In this document: one piece after another, positions 1 through 6,902 of the stretch
Layout: each line of letters starts with the position of its first letter
Numbering within the stretch: position 1 is the stretch's first letter
DNA from: Novosphingobium sp. KA1
GTDB lineage: Bacteria > Pseudomonadota > Alphaproteobacteria > Sphingomonadales > Sphingomonadaceae
Reading direction: 5' to 3'
DNA: 64,000 nt
Assembly: GCF_017309955.1 (NCBI RefSeq)
Contig: NZ_CP021247.1
Coordinates: 2,381,001 to 2,445,000, forward strand
Program-made: the position numbers and the translations under genes
The notes under the pieces: model-generated
What the model was told of the DNA's origin: nothing
Seen by the model: the letters and a program-made list of their open reading frames with translations, nothing else
Database searches by the model: none

Positions 1-588
1 CGGGCGTTCCTGGCGGTGGCGGGCATCTTCATCGCCGCGCTGACCGCCGGGCTGATCCTTGGCGGCCTGTCCTTCGCGACCACGGTGCTGACCACGCTGC
101 TGGCTTTTGCGGTGTTCTTTTTCCTGTCGATCTACCCGTCGAGCCCGCGGCTCAATACCGCCGATCTTGGCAGCGCGACCCTGCCGGAACTGGCGGGATC
201 GACCGAGATCTGGCTGGAAAGCCGCCGCCGCGCCTTGCCGAGCGCGGCCGTCGACGCGGTGGACATGATCGGCGTGCGGCTGGAGCAGATCGCCCCGCAG
301 CTTGCCGCGCTGCAGGAAAACGGCCCTGCCGCGCACGAGGTGCGCAAGCTGCTGTCCGAGCATCTGCCCTCGCTGGTCGACAGCTACACGCGTATTCCCG
401 CCGAACTGCGCAACAAGCCCCATGCCGGCGGCACCACCCCATCCGAACAGCTGGTCGACGGGCTCGACGTGATCGCCGGGCAGATCGAGGCGATGAGCCT
501 CGACCTCTCGCGCGGGGACCTCGATGCGCTGGCCACCCGCGGGCGTTTCCTCGAAGCCAAGTACGTCGATTCGCGCGGCGATGCTTGA
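1..588 (+). CDS. Membrane protein with XpaC-like C-terminal region (5' end outside window)
   Basis: The frame is open to the first base of the window, so the true start probably lies upstream; the first in-window candidate is a GTG at 16. The visible N-terminus is two closely spaced hydrophobic stretches (about residues 1-40), followed by a soluble, mostly helical part of about 150 residues. The pattern near residues 85-130, with paired leucines, LPSL and then SYTRIP, resembles the 5-bromo-4-chloroindolyl phosphate hydrolysis (XpaC) family, but this is a weak recognition from memory. The stop overlaps the next gene by 8 nt (581-588), so the two are translationally coupled. With the YqiJ-like and flotillin genes that follow, it suggests a membrane-domain or envelope-stress module. 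Function is not established. Confidence 0.5.
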   Translation, partial: RAFLAVAGIFIAALTAGLILGGLSFATTVLTTLLAFAVFFFLSIYPSSPRLNTADLGSATLPELAGSTEIWLESRRRALPSAAVDAVDMIGVRLEQIAPQLAALQENGPAAHEVRKLLSEHLPSLVDSYTRIPAELRNKPHAGGTTPSEQLVDGLDVIAGQIEAMSLDLSRGDLDALATRGRFLEAKYVDSRGDA

Positions 589-1255
589 ACTGCTGACAGC
601 GCCCGGAAACCTGCCGTTCTCGGTGGCGCTGGCGGTCGTCGCGCTGCTGGCGGTGCTCCAGTTCGTCGGACTGGCGGACCTCATGGGAGCGGACCTGGAC
701 CTCGATGTCGATGGGCCTGCAGGCGGCCATCTCGGGGGCCATGCGGGTGGGCATGGAGGGGGCAACGTCGCGCTTGACGGCGGGCTGATCTCGATCGTCG
801 GGCTCGGGCGGATGCCGTTCATGATGTGGCTGATGCTGCTGCTCAGCCTGTTCGCGGTGATCGGCCTGGCCGGGCAGCAGTTCCTCGCCGCGCTGACCGG
901 GGCGCCGTGGAGCGCCTGGCTGGTCGGCCCGGTGGCGGGGCTGGCGGCGCTGCCGGTGACGGGCCTTGTCGCGCGCCCGATCGGCCGCCTGCTGCCCCGG
1001 GACGAGACCACCGCGATCGACCGCATCGAGCTGGTCGGCCGCGAGGCCGAGATCGTCATCGGCACCGCCAGCCGGGGCTCGCCGGCGCGGGCCCGGGTTT
1101 CGGACCGGTTCGGCCAGCAGCACCACGTCATGCTGGAGCCCGACAACGAGGGCCAGCGCTTTGCCGAGGGCGAGAAAGTGCTGATCGTGCGCCGCGAGGG
1201 GGAGTTGTTCAAGGCCATCGCCCGCGGTGACCATTACCTGCCGCGGCTGGACTGA
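581..1255 (+). CDS. YqiJ-like inner-membrane protein with C-terminal OB fold
   Basis: A 224-residue protein. Hydrophobic segments lie near residues 13-30, 85-107 and 114-135. A Gly/His-rich loop with repeated GGH units (about residues 50-66) sits between the first and second. The C-terminal 75 residues look like a small beta barrel of the NfeD/YqiJ OB-fold type. In many bacteria YqiJ is encoded next to the flotillin YqiK and is thought to work with it in membrane microdomains; the same pairing is seen here. The ATG at 581 was chosen because it overlaps the upstream stop and gives a plausible membrane N-terminus; a longer frame begins at 524 but would run deep into the upstream gene. The Gly/His-rich loop could bind metal, which is inference. 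Confidence 0.7.
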   Translation: MLELLTAPGNLPFSVALAVVALLAVLQFVGLADLMGADLDLDVDGPAGGHLGGHAGGHGGGNVALDGGLISIVGLGRMPFMMWLMLLLSLFAVIGLAGQQFLAALTGAPWSAWLVGPVAGLAALPVTGLVARPIGRLLPRDETTAIDRIELVGREAEIVIGTASRGSPARARVSDRFGQQHHVMLEPDNEGQRFAEGEKVLIVRREGELFKAIARGDHYLPRLD

Positions 1256-1737
1256 GCACCGGCCTCCGCCGGTGCGGGGCTTGTTGCAATCGACTCGCAA
1301 AAATCCGGTTTCGCTAGGAGGCGGATCGCGATTCGATTATAAGTCTTTCACAGACAAGGCGAAGTAGAGAGCGGGGCGCGGTGCCGTCCGCAGCGTCTTG
1401 ATCGGGAGAAGTCGAAGATGCGCGCGTGTCCGTCCTTGCGGCGTCCGCGTTGATCCTCGCGGCCGATACTGATCCTGCAGTATCGGTTTCATCGCCGGTC
1501 GTCCTGACCGGCGCGGTCTCAAGAAGGGCCCGTTAAAATCCTGCAAGCGGCGCATGGTTGAACTGTGCGGACGTGGAATCGTGGCTGCGGTTTCGGGCAG
1601 GATCGGGCGGGGCATGATGTCATCGGCAACTCAACCGCGTCTTCGCGTGCGCGGTTGTGTTGAGATGAAGTTGTGTCGGGATGAGGTTTCGCGGGGGCAT
1701 TGGGCCATCCGCGGCATCCCCTTGAAGGAGAACGGAA
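1256..1737 (+). promoter_or_regulatory. Structured 482-nt spacer upstream of the flotillin gene
   Basis: No gene is seen here. Immediately after the upstream stop, 1256-1275 forms a perfect 8-bp hairpin (GCACCGGC/GCCGGTGC), a possible weak terminator without a T run. Two more perfect hairpins follow: 1463-1486 (9-bp stem CCGATACTG/CAGTATCGG, then TTTC) and 1493-1513 (8-bp stem CGCCGGTC/GACCGGCG). A further imperfect stem lies near 1630-1665. The length and number of stems suggest a separate promoter and a structured 5' leader for the flotillin gene rather than simple read-through. No specific regulator site is recognised. Confidence 0.4.
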
Positions 1738-3411
1738 ATGAACGGCCTCTACCAGATCGGCCTGATTGCCGGCGGTGTTGTCGTCCTGCTGATTGCATTC
1801 GGCGTCATGCTGGCCCGGCTCTATCGGCGTGCGAGCAAGGAAATCGGCTTCGTGCGAACCGGCATCGGCGGCGAGAAGGTCGTGATGAACGGCGGCGCGC
1901 TGGTGCTGCCCATCTTCCACGAGACGATGCCGGTGAACATGAACACCGTGCGCCTCGCGGTGGAGCGCAAGAACCAGGACGCGCTGATCACGCTCGATCG
2001 CCTGCGCATCGACGTCAAGGCAGAGTTCTACGTGCGTGTGCGCCCCGATGCGCAGGCCATTGCCATGGCCGCGCAGACCCTGGGCGCGCGCACCATGCAT
2101 CCCGAGGCCCTGAAGGAACTGGTCGAGGGCAAGTTCGTCGACGCGCTGCGCTCGGTCGCGGCGGGCATGACGATGAACCAGCTCCACGAACAGCGCGCCG
2201 ACTTCGTGCAGAAGGTGCAGCAGGTCTCGTCCTCGGACCTCGCGATGAACGGCCTCGAGCTGGAATCGGTCTCGCTGACCGGGCTCGACCAGACCTCGAT
2301 CGAGCACTTCAACGCCAACAACGCCTTCGACGCCGAGGGCCTCACCAAGCTGACCGAGCAGATCGAACTGCGCAAGAAGGCAAGGAACGACATCGAGCAG
2401 GAAACCCGCGTCCAGATCGAGACCAAGAACCTCGAAGCCGCGCGGCAGACCTTCCAGATCCAGCGCGAGAACGAGTTCGCAAGGCTGGAGCAGGAACGCG
2501 AGGTGGAGATGCGCCGCGCCGAGCAGGCCGCCGAAGTCGCCCGTGAGCAGGCCCTGCGCGGCCGCGAGGCCGACGAGGCGCGCATTCTCGCCAAGCAGCA
2601 GGTCGACGCCAGGCAGATCGAGGCCGACCGGACGATCCAGGAAGCCCGCATCGCCCAGGCGCAGGCGGTCGAACTGGCCCGTCAGGAACAGCAGATCGCG
2701 GTGCAGAACAAGAGCCGCGAGGAAAGCCAGGCCAAGGCCCAGGCCGACGAGGCCCGGGCCAAGGCGGTGGCCGCCGAGGAACAGGTGACGACCAGCCGCG
2801 ACACCGAGGTCGCCGAGCGCCAGAAGCGCATCGAGCTGATCGAGGCCGCCAAGGAGGCCGAACGCCAGGCGATCGGCGTGCGGGTCCAGGCCGAGGCGGA
2901 AAAGGAAGCGGCGTCCAACCGCGCCGAGGCGCTGCGCCTCGAGGCGGAAGGCGAGGCCGAGGCCGAGAAGCTGCGTGCCGAAGCGGCGCGCGTGCGCTTC
3001 GAGGTCGAGGCGGCCGGCCAGCGCGCGATCAACGAGGCGGCGAACCTGCTGTCCTCGGACCAGATCTCGCTGCAGATGAAGATGGCGCTCCTGAAGGTCC
3101 TGCCCGAAGTGGTGCGCGAGAGCGTGAAGCCGATGGAAGCGATCGATTCGATCAAGATCGTGCAGCTCGACGGGCTCACCCAGAAGGGCGGCCATGCTGC
3201 CGGGGGCGCTTCGGCCGGCGGCGTGTCCGGCGGCTCGGGCAACCTTGCCAACGACGCGGTCTCGGCGGCGCTGGCCTACCGCGCGCAGGCGCCGGTGATC
3301 GACGGGCTGATGAAGGAGCTGGGGCTCGACGGGTCCTCGCTCGCCAGCCTCGTGCAGGGCGCCATCCCGGCGGCCCGGGAACCGGAGGTCGAGGCGGGCG
3401 AGCCCGAATAA
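1738..3411 (+). CDS. Flotillin / SPFH-domain protein (YqiK-like)
   Basis: A 557-residue protein. An N-terminal transmembrane segment (about residues 5-25) is followed by an SPFH/band-7 domain (about 30-200). A very long charged coiled coil rich in E, A, R and Q (about 210-430) comes next, and then a Gly/Ser-rich linker ending in a short Glu-rich tail. This order and length are typical of bacterial flotillins such as YqiK/FloT, which form oligomeric scaffolds in ordered membrane domains. The start is supported by a strong Shine-Dalgarno (AAGGAG, 1724-1729) 8 nt before the ATG. The YqiJ-like gene lies upstream in the same direction, though a 482-nt structured spacer suggests independent expression. 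A hairpin at 3432-3467 ends the transcript. Confidence 0.93.
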   Translation: MNGLYQIGLIAGGVVVLLIAFGVMLARLYRRASKEIGFVRTGIGGEKVVMNGGALVLPIFHETMPVNMNTVRLAVERKNQDALITLDRLRIDVKAEFYVRVRPDAQAIAMAAQTLGARTMHPEALKELVEGKFVDALRSVAAGMTMNQLHEQRADFVQKVQQVSSSDLAMNGLELESVSLTGLDQTSIEHFNANNAFDAEGLTKLTEQIELRKKARNDIEQETRVQIETKNLEAARQTFQIQRENEFARLEQEREVEMRRAEQAAEVAREQALRGREADEARILAKQQVDARQIEADRTIQEARIAQAQAVELARQEQQIAVQNKSREESQAKAQADEARAKAVAAEEQVTTSRDTEVAERQKRIELIEAAKEAERQAIGVRVQAEAEKEAASNRAEALRLEAEGEAEAEKLRAEAARVRFEVEAAGQRAINEAANLLSSDQISLQMKMALLKVLPEVVRESVKPMEAIDSIKIVQLDGLTQKGGHAAGGASAGGVSGGSGNLANDAVSAALAYRAQAPVIDGLMKELGLDGSSLASLVQGAIPAAREPEVEAGEPE

Positions 3412-3431
3412 GGCCATTTGCCGGGGCAAAG

Positions 3432-3467
3432 GCAGGGGGCGGCGGACTTCGGTTCGCCGCCCCCTGC
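3432..3467 (+). terminator. Terminator-like hairpin after the flotillin gene
   Basis: A perfect 13-bp G+C-rich stem (3432-3444 with 3455-3467) with a 10-nt loop lies 20 nt after the flotillin stop. There is no clear T run, so termination may be inefficient or need Rho. Confidence 0.6.
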
Positions 3468-3552
3468 TGCATCATCGCACCGGCGCTGAGTGCCGCCGTG
3501 GTCTGCCGCGCCGCCGGTGCTACCCTGGCGCCTGCCGCAAGGAGAGCGCGTG

Positions 3553-3645
3553 ATGGAGCCCAAGACCTACGAGGCCAATCTGTTCGACCGGACCTCGCTG
3601 CGCATCGCCGCCGTGACGGAATGCGAGAGCGACCTCGTGCCGTGA
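3553..3645 (+). CDS. 30-codon ORF, possibly a truncated gene remnant
   Basis: An ATG at 3553 is preceded by a good Shine-Dalgarno (AAGGAG, 3539-3544) and opens a 30-residue frame starting MEPKTYEANLF. Nearly all third positions are G or C, as in real genes here, so the stretch looks coded rather than random. It stops abruptly 15 nt before the left end of a palindromic repeat element (3661-3802). Two readings fit: a genuine small protein, or the 5' end of a longer gene whose remainder was lost when the repeat arrived. The product is not recognised. Confidence 0.35.
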   Translation: MEPKTYEANLFDRTSLRIAAVTECESDLVP

Positions 3646-3660
3646 ACTGGGTCAGAGTCT

Positions 3661-3802
3661 GTTTGAAAAATGCCCGAAAGGGCATTTTGAGGGCGGCACC
3701 AGCCCACTCCCCCACCCGACCGCCCTCAGGATACTGCCGATGGGCGGTCGGGTGGGGGAGTGGGCTGGTGCCGCGAAATTCGCTTTTCGCGAATTTCCAA
3801 AC
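3661..3802. repeat. Composite palindromic element, copy 1
   Basis: A 142-bp element. The core is a perfect 33-bp inverted repeat (3693-3725 with 3742-3774) around a 16-nt spacer. Each side carries a small A/T-flanked hairpin: 3667-3688 (stem AAAATGCCC, loop GAAA) and 3775-3797 (stem GAAATTCGC). Both ends read GTTTG pointing inward. The same arrangement in reverse orientation is at 34930-35072, and a shorter copy is at 16445-16549. It abuts the 3' end of the SDR gene on the minus strand. Confidence 0.9.
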
Positions 3803-3808
3803 GGGCGC

Positions 3809-4600
3809 TCAGAACCCGAGGCGGCCCAGAATCCCGCCGTCGACCGGAATGTCGCAGCCGCTGACGTAGGAGGCGGCGGGCGAGCAGAGGAATTGCGCCA
3901 CCGAGGCGATCTCGTCGCCGTGGCCCAGCCGTGCCAGCGGGACCATCGTGATCATCTGGCGCATCTGTTCGCTTTCCTGCTGTTCGGCGCGGCTCATCGG
4001 CGTGTCGATGAAACCCGGCGCGATCGAGCAGATGCGCAGGCCGCGCGCGCCGAAGGCCGCCGCCTCGCGCCCGACGAGGGCGATGACCGCGCGCTTGGAC
4101 AGGGTGTAGCCCATGCCGGGATTGACCGCGAAGCCTTCCACCGCCGCGCTGCCCTTGCCGGCCACCATGTCCTCCACCGCGGCAACCATCGCCGGATCGC
4201 GCAGCAGGTAGCCCGACATCGACGAGATCAGCACCGCGCAGCCGCCCGTCTCGAAACGGGGCAGCAGCGCGGCGACCAGCCTTTCGGTGGCGACGTAGTT
4301 GACCTCGAGGATGCGCAGCGGATCGGCCATCGTCGGCGAGAGACCGGCGGTGTGGACAAGCGCATGCAGCGGCGCGTCGCCCAGTGCGGCGAGGAGCGCC
4401 TGCGGGAAGTCGGGGGCGGAGATGTCGCCCGCCAGCGTTGTCACCGCCGCGCCTTCGCCGCGCAGTTCGGCCGCGACGTGCTCCAGCTTCCCGGCACTGA
4501 CGTCGCAGAGCAGCAGCGGGCGGCGCTGGGCGGCAAAGCGCCGCGCGGTGGGGATGCCCATGCCGCCGGCGGCGCCGGTGATGATGACGGTTGCGCTCAC
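3809..4600 (-). CDS. SDR-family NAD(P)-dependent dehydrogenase/reductase
   Basis: A 263-residue classical short-chain dehydrogenase. The N-terminal Rossmann motif TGAAGGMG lies near residues 8-15, the catalytic Ser sits in LISSMSGY, the active-site YTLSK (YxxxK) follows, and the C-terminal SGCDIPVDGG signature is present. The 30-odd residues between Ser and Tyr are longer than usual, as in 3-alpha-hydroxysteroid dehydrogenase/carbonyl reductase-like members. The substrate cannot be told from sequence. The GTG at 4600 is preferred because it starts right at the Rossmann strand and has a GAGGAG Shine-Dalgarno; the open frame extends far upstream but with non-coding character. The gene is divergent from the cox-like cluster (225-nt gap) and ends 6 nt from a palindromic element. 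Confidence 0.9.
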   Translation of the reverse strand: MSATVIITGAAGGMGIPTARRFAAQRRPLLLCDVSAGKLEHVAAELRGEGAAVTTLAGDISAPDFPQALLAALGDAPLHALVHTAGLSPTMADPLRILEVNYVATERLVAALLPRFETGGCAVLISSMSGYLLRDPAMVAAVEDMVAGKGSAAVEGFAVNPGMGYTLSKRAVIALVGREAAAFGARGLRICSIAPGFIDTPMSRAEQQESEQMRQMITMVPLARLGHGDEIASVAQFLCSPAASYVSGCDIPVDGGILGRLGF

Positions 4601-4825
4601 GCCTCTGCTCCTCGTTTGCCTCTTGGCCTGCCTTCCGGCGGTTCGGGGCTTGTGCGGGTGGGATAAGGGGGGCGGGGCCGCTCCACCAGCCGCCGTGCAA
4701 GGCCCTGGCCAAGTCATCGCCCGGGGGAATAAGATACAGCATCGCTCATAGCGGTTGCGCCGGGCCGCGAGATCGCGTTCACCCTGCAGGGAACGACAAA
4801 CCGGGCGAGGCGGGGAGAGCGCGCA

Positions 4826-5533
4826 ATGCAGATGACGGGCGAGCAGAGGATCGCGGCGCCGCGCCGGCAGGTGTGGCAGGCGCTCAACGATCCGGCCGTG
4901 CTGGCGCAGTGCATTCCCGGCTGCGAGGCGCTCGAACCGGACGGTGACAACCGCTTCGTGGCGAGTGCGCAGGTGAAGATCGGCCCGATCGGCGCGCGCT
5001 TCAAGGGCAGGGTGGAACTGTCCGATCTCGACGCGCCGAACGGCTACACGATCACCGGATCGGGCAGCGGCGGCGTTGCGGGCACGGCGAAAGGCGGCGC
5101 CAAAGTACGGCTCAGCGATACGGCGGACGGGGGGACGCTGGTCGCCTATGCGGTCGATGCCGAAGTCGGCGGGCGCATGGCGCAGCTGGGCGGAGCGATC
5201 ATCGATGCCACCGCGAAGAACCTGGCGGGCAAGTTCTTCGCGACGTTCGGCGCGGTGGTTGCGGGGGGCGCTGCCTCGCCCGGGCAAGGGGTGGCGGCAC
5301 CGGTCGCGGCGGTCGGGGGACCTGCGGCTGGTGCCGTTCCAACGGCTTCGGAGGCCCCGGCGACTTCGGCGGGCATCCTGTGGGGCTGGGTGGCGGCGCT
5401 GGTCACGGCGCTGCTGGCGGGGTTCCTGCTCGGCGCCGGGCAGATGCGCGCCGAACTGGTGCTGACGCTGGTGCTGCTGGTGGTGACCGCCGCCGCCGCC
5501 TTTTCGGCAGGACGCCGGGGCGCGCGGCGATGA
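4826..5533 (+). CDS. CoxG-like SRPBCC-family protein with C-terminal membrane anchor
   Basis: A 235-residue protein. The first 150 residues match the carbon monoxide dehydrogenase subunit G (CoxG/SRPBCC) pattern, including VWQALNDPAVLAQCIPGCE near residues 15-33. An Ala/Pro/Gly linker follows, then two hydrophobic helices at the C-terminus. CoxG proteins bind membranes and help recruit molybdenum hydroxylases to the respiratory chain, and the C-terminal helices fit an anchoring role. It is the first gene of the cluster and its stop overlaps the next start (ATGA, 5530-5533). The 225-nt gap to the divergent SDR gene probably holds promoters for both directions. Confidence 0.88.
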   Translation: MQMTGEQRIAAPRRQVWQALNDPAVLAQCIPGCEALEPDGDNRFVASAQVKIGPIGARFKGRVELSDLDAPNGYTITGSGSGGVAGTAKGGAKVRLSDTADGGTLVAYAVDAEVGGRMAQLGGAIIDATAKNLAGKFFATFGAVVAGGAASPGQGVAAPVAAVGGPAAGAVPTASEAPATSAGILWGWVAALVTALLAGFLLGAGQMRAELVLTLVLLVVTAAAAFSAGRRGARR

Positions 5534-6399
5534 AGCCCGCGCCGTTCGACTACGAGCGCCCCGCCAGCGTGGCGCAGGCCTGCCGCATCCTGTCCGAGGC
5601 GGACGGCGGCGCCACCGTGATCGCGGGCGGGCAGACGCTGATGCCGCTGCTGAACTTGCGCATGAGCCAGCCTTTCATCCTGGTCGACATCGGCCGGATC
5701 GCCGCCTTGCAGGGGGTTTCCCGCGTCGGGGACGGCACGCGCGTCGGCCCGATGACGCGGCAGGCCGATGCGCTGGACGATCCGCTGCTGGCCGCGCACC
5801 TGCCGGCGCTGGTCACCGCGCTCGGCCATGTCGGCCATCACCAGACGCGCAACCGGGGCACCGTGGGCGGCTCGGTGGCGCTCGGCGAGCCGGCGGCGGA
5901 AATGCCCGCAACGGCGGTGGCGCTTGGGGCGGTTCTGGACCTGACCTCGGTCCGGGGCACACGCAAGGTGCCCGCCGACGCGTTCTACATCGGCCCCTAC
6001 ATGACCGCGCTGGAGCCGGACGAACTGCTGACCGCCGTGACCTACCCGGACTGGCCGGAGGGGCACCTTGTCCTGTTCCGCGAGGTGGCGCGGCGTCCGG
6101 GCGACTTTGCGCTGGTCGGCATGGTCGGCGCGGCAGTGGTCGAGAACGGCATCGTCACGCGCGCGGGCCTCGCCTGGTTCGGCATGGGGCCGACGCCGAT
6201 CCGCATGCGGCAGCTGGAAGCGGCGCTGGTCGGCGCCGCGCTTTCCGGTCTCGATGCGCATGCGCTGGCGGCGCTTGGCGTCGCCGACAGCGCCCCGTTC
6301 GACGACCACCACGCCAGCGCCGAATATCGCCGCACCGTCGGCCGCCGCATCCTCGCGCGGGCCTTGCGCGAGGCTTTTGCCCTGAAGGAAACAGCATGA
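5530..6399 (+). CDS. FAD-binding subunit of a xanthine dehydrogenase/CO dehydrogenase-family enzyme (CoxM-like)
   Basis: A 289-residue medium subunit of a molybdenum hydroxylase. The FAD signatures are visible: AGGQTLMPLLNLR (about residues 32-44) and NRGTVGGSVA (about 110-119), the latter matching the TIGG-type loop. It passes electrons from the FeS centres to an acceptor. The start at 5530 overlaps the CoxG-like stop and gives the usual family N-terminus MKPAPFDYERP; an in-frame extension upstream would only translate the CoxG gene in another frame. Its stop again overlaps the next start by 4 nt (6396-6399). Confidence 0.93.
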   Translation: MKPAPFDYERPASVAQACRILSEADGGATVIAGGQTLMPLLNLRMSQPFILVDIGRIAALQGVSRVGDGTRVGPMTRQADALDDPLLAAHLPALVTALGHVGHHQTRNRGTVGGSVALGEPAAEMPATAVALGAVLDLTSVRGTRKVPADAFYIGPYMTALEPDELLTAVTYPDWPEGHLVLFREVARRPGDFALVGMVGAAVVENGIVTRAGLAWFGMGPTPIRMRQLEAALVGAALSGLDAHALAALGVADSAPFDDHHASAEYRRTVGRRILARALREAFALKETA

Positions 6400-6902
6400 G
6401 CGAGCATGCGATCGAACTGACGCTCAACGGCCAGCGCCGCAGCGCCGGGGTGGAGGCGCGCACCAGCCTGGCCGATTACCTGCGGCTCGGTGCGGGGTGC
6501 ACCGGCGTCCATCTCGGCTGCGAACACGGCGTCTGCGGGGCCTGCACGGTGATGGTGGACGGGCGCGCGGTCCGGTCCTGCCTGATGCTGGCGGTTCAGG
6601 CCGACGGCTGCGCGGTGACCACGGTGGAAGGCCTCGCCGCGCCGGACGGCACGTTCCACCCGGTGCAGCAGGCCATGCGCGAGGCGCACGGACTGCAATG
6701 CGGGTTCTGCACCCCCGGCGTGCTGATGACGTTCGCCGCGCTCACCGGCGGGGAGGCCAAGGCGAGCGAGGAAGAGCTGGTGTCCGCGATGAGCGGGCAC
6801 ATCTGCCGCTGCACCGGCTATCAGGGCACTCGCCGCGCCGCCAGGGCGCTGGCCGAAGGCACGGTCGGCGCCCTGGCGGCCGGACCGGGAGCCGCCGAAT
6901 GA
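6396..6902 (+). CDS. 2Fe-2S subunit of a xanthine dehydrogenase/CO dehydrogenase-family enzyme (CoxS-like)
   Basis: A 168-residue small subunit with two 2Fe-2S clusters. The plant-type cluster is CEHGVCGACTV with a fourth Cys in RSCLM. The second, helical-domain cluster is CGFCTPG with HICRCTGY. Length and motif order are those of CoxS/xanthine dehydrogenase small subunits. Starts and stops overlap its neighbours by 4 nt on both sides, so the three enzyme subunits should be made in equal amounts. The gene order M-S-L is that of the classical cox operons. Confidence 0.95.
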   Translation: MSEHAIELTLNGQRRSAGVEARTSLADYLRLGAGCTGVHLGCEHGVCGACTVMVDGRAVRSCLMLAVQADGCAVTTVEGLAAPDGTFHPVQQAMREAHGLQCGFCTPGVLMTFAALTGGEAKASEEELVSAMSGHICRCTGYQGTRRAARALAEGTVGALAAGPGAAE

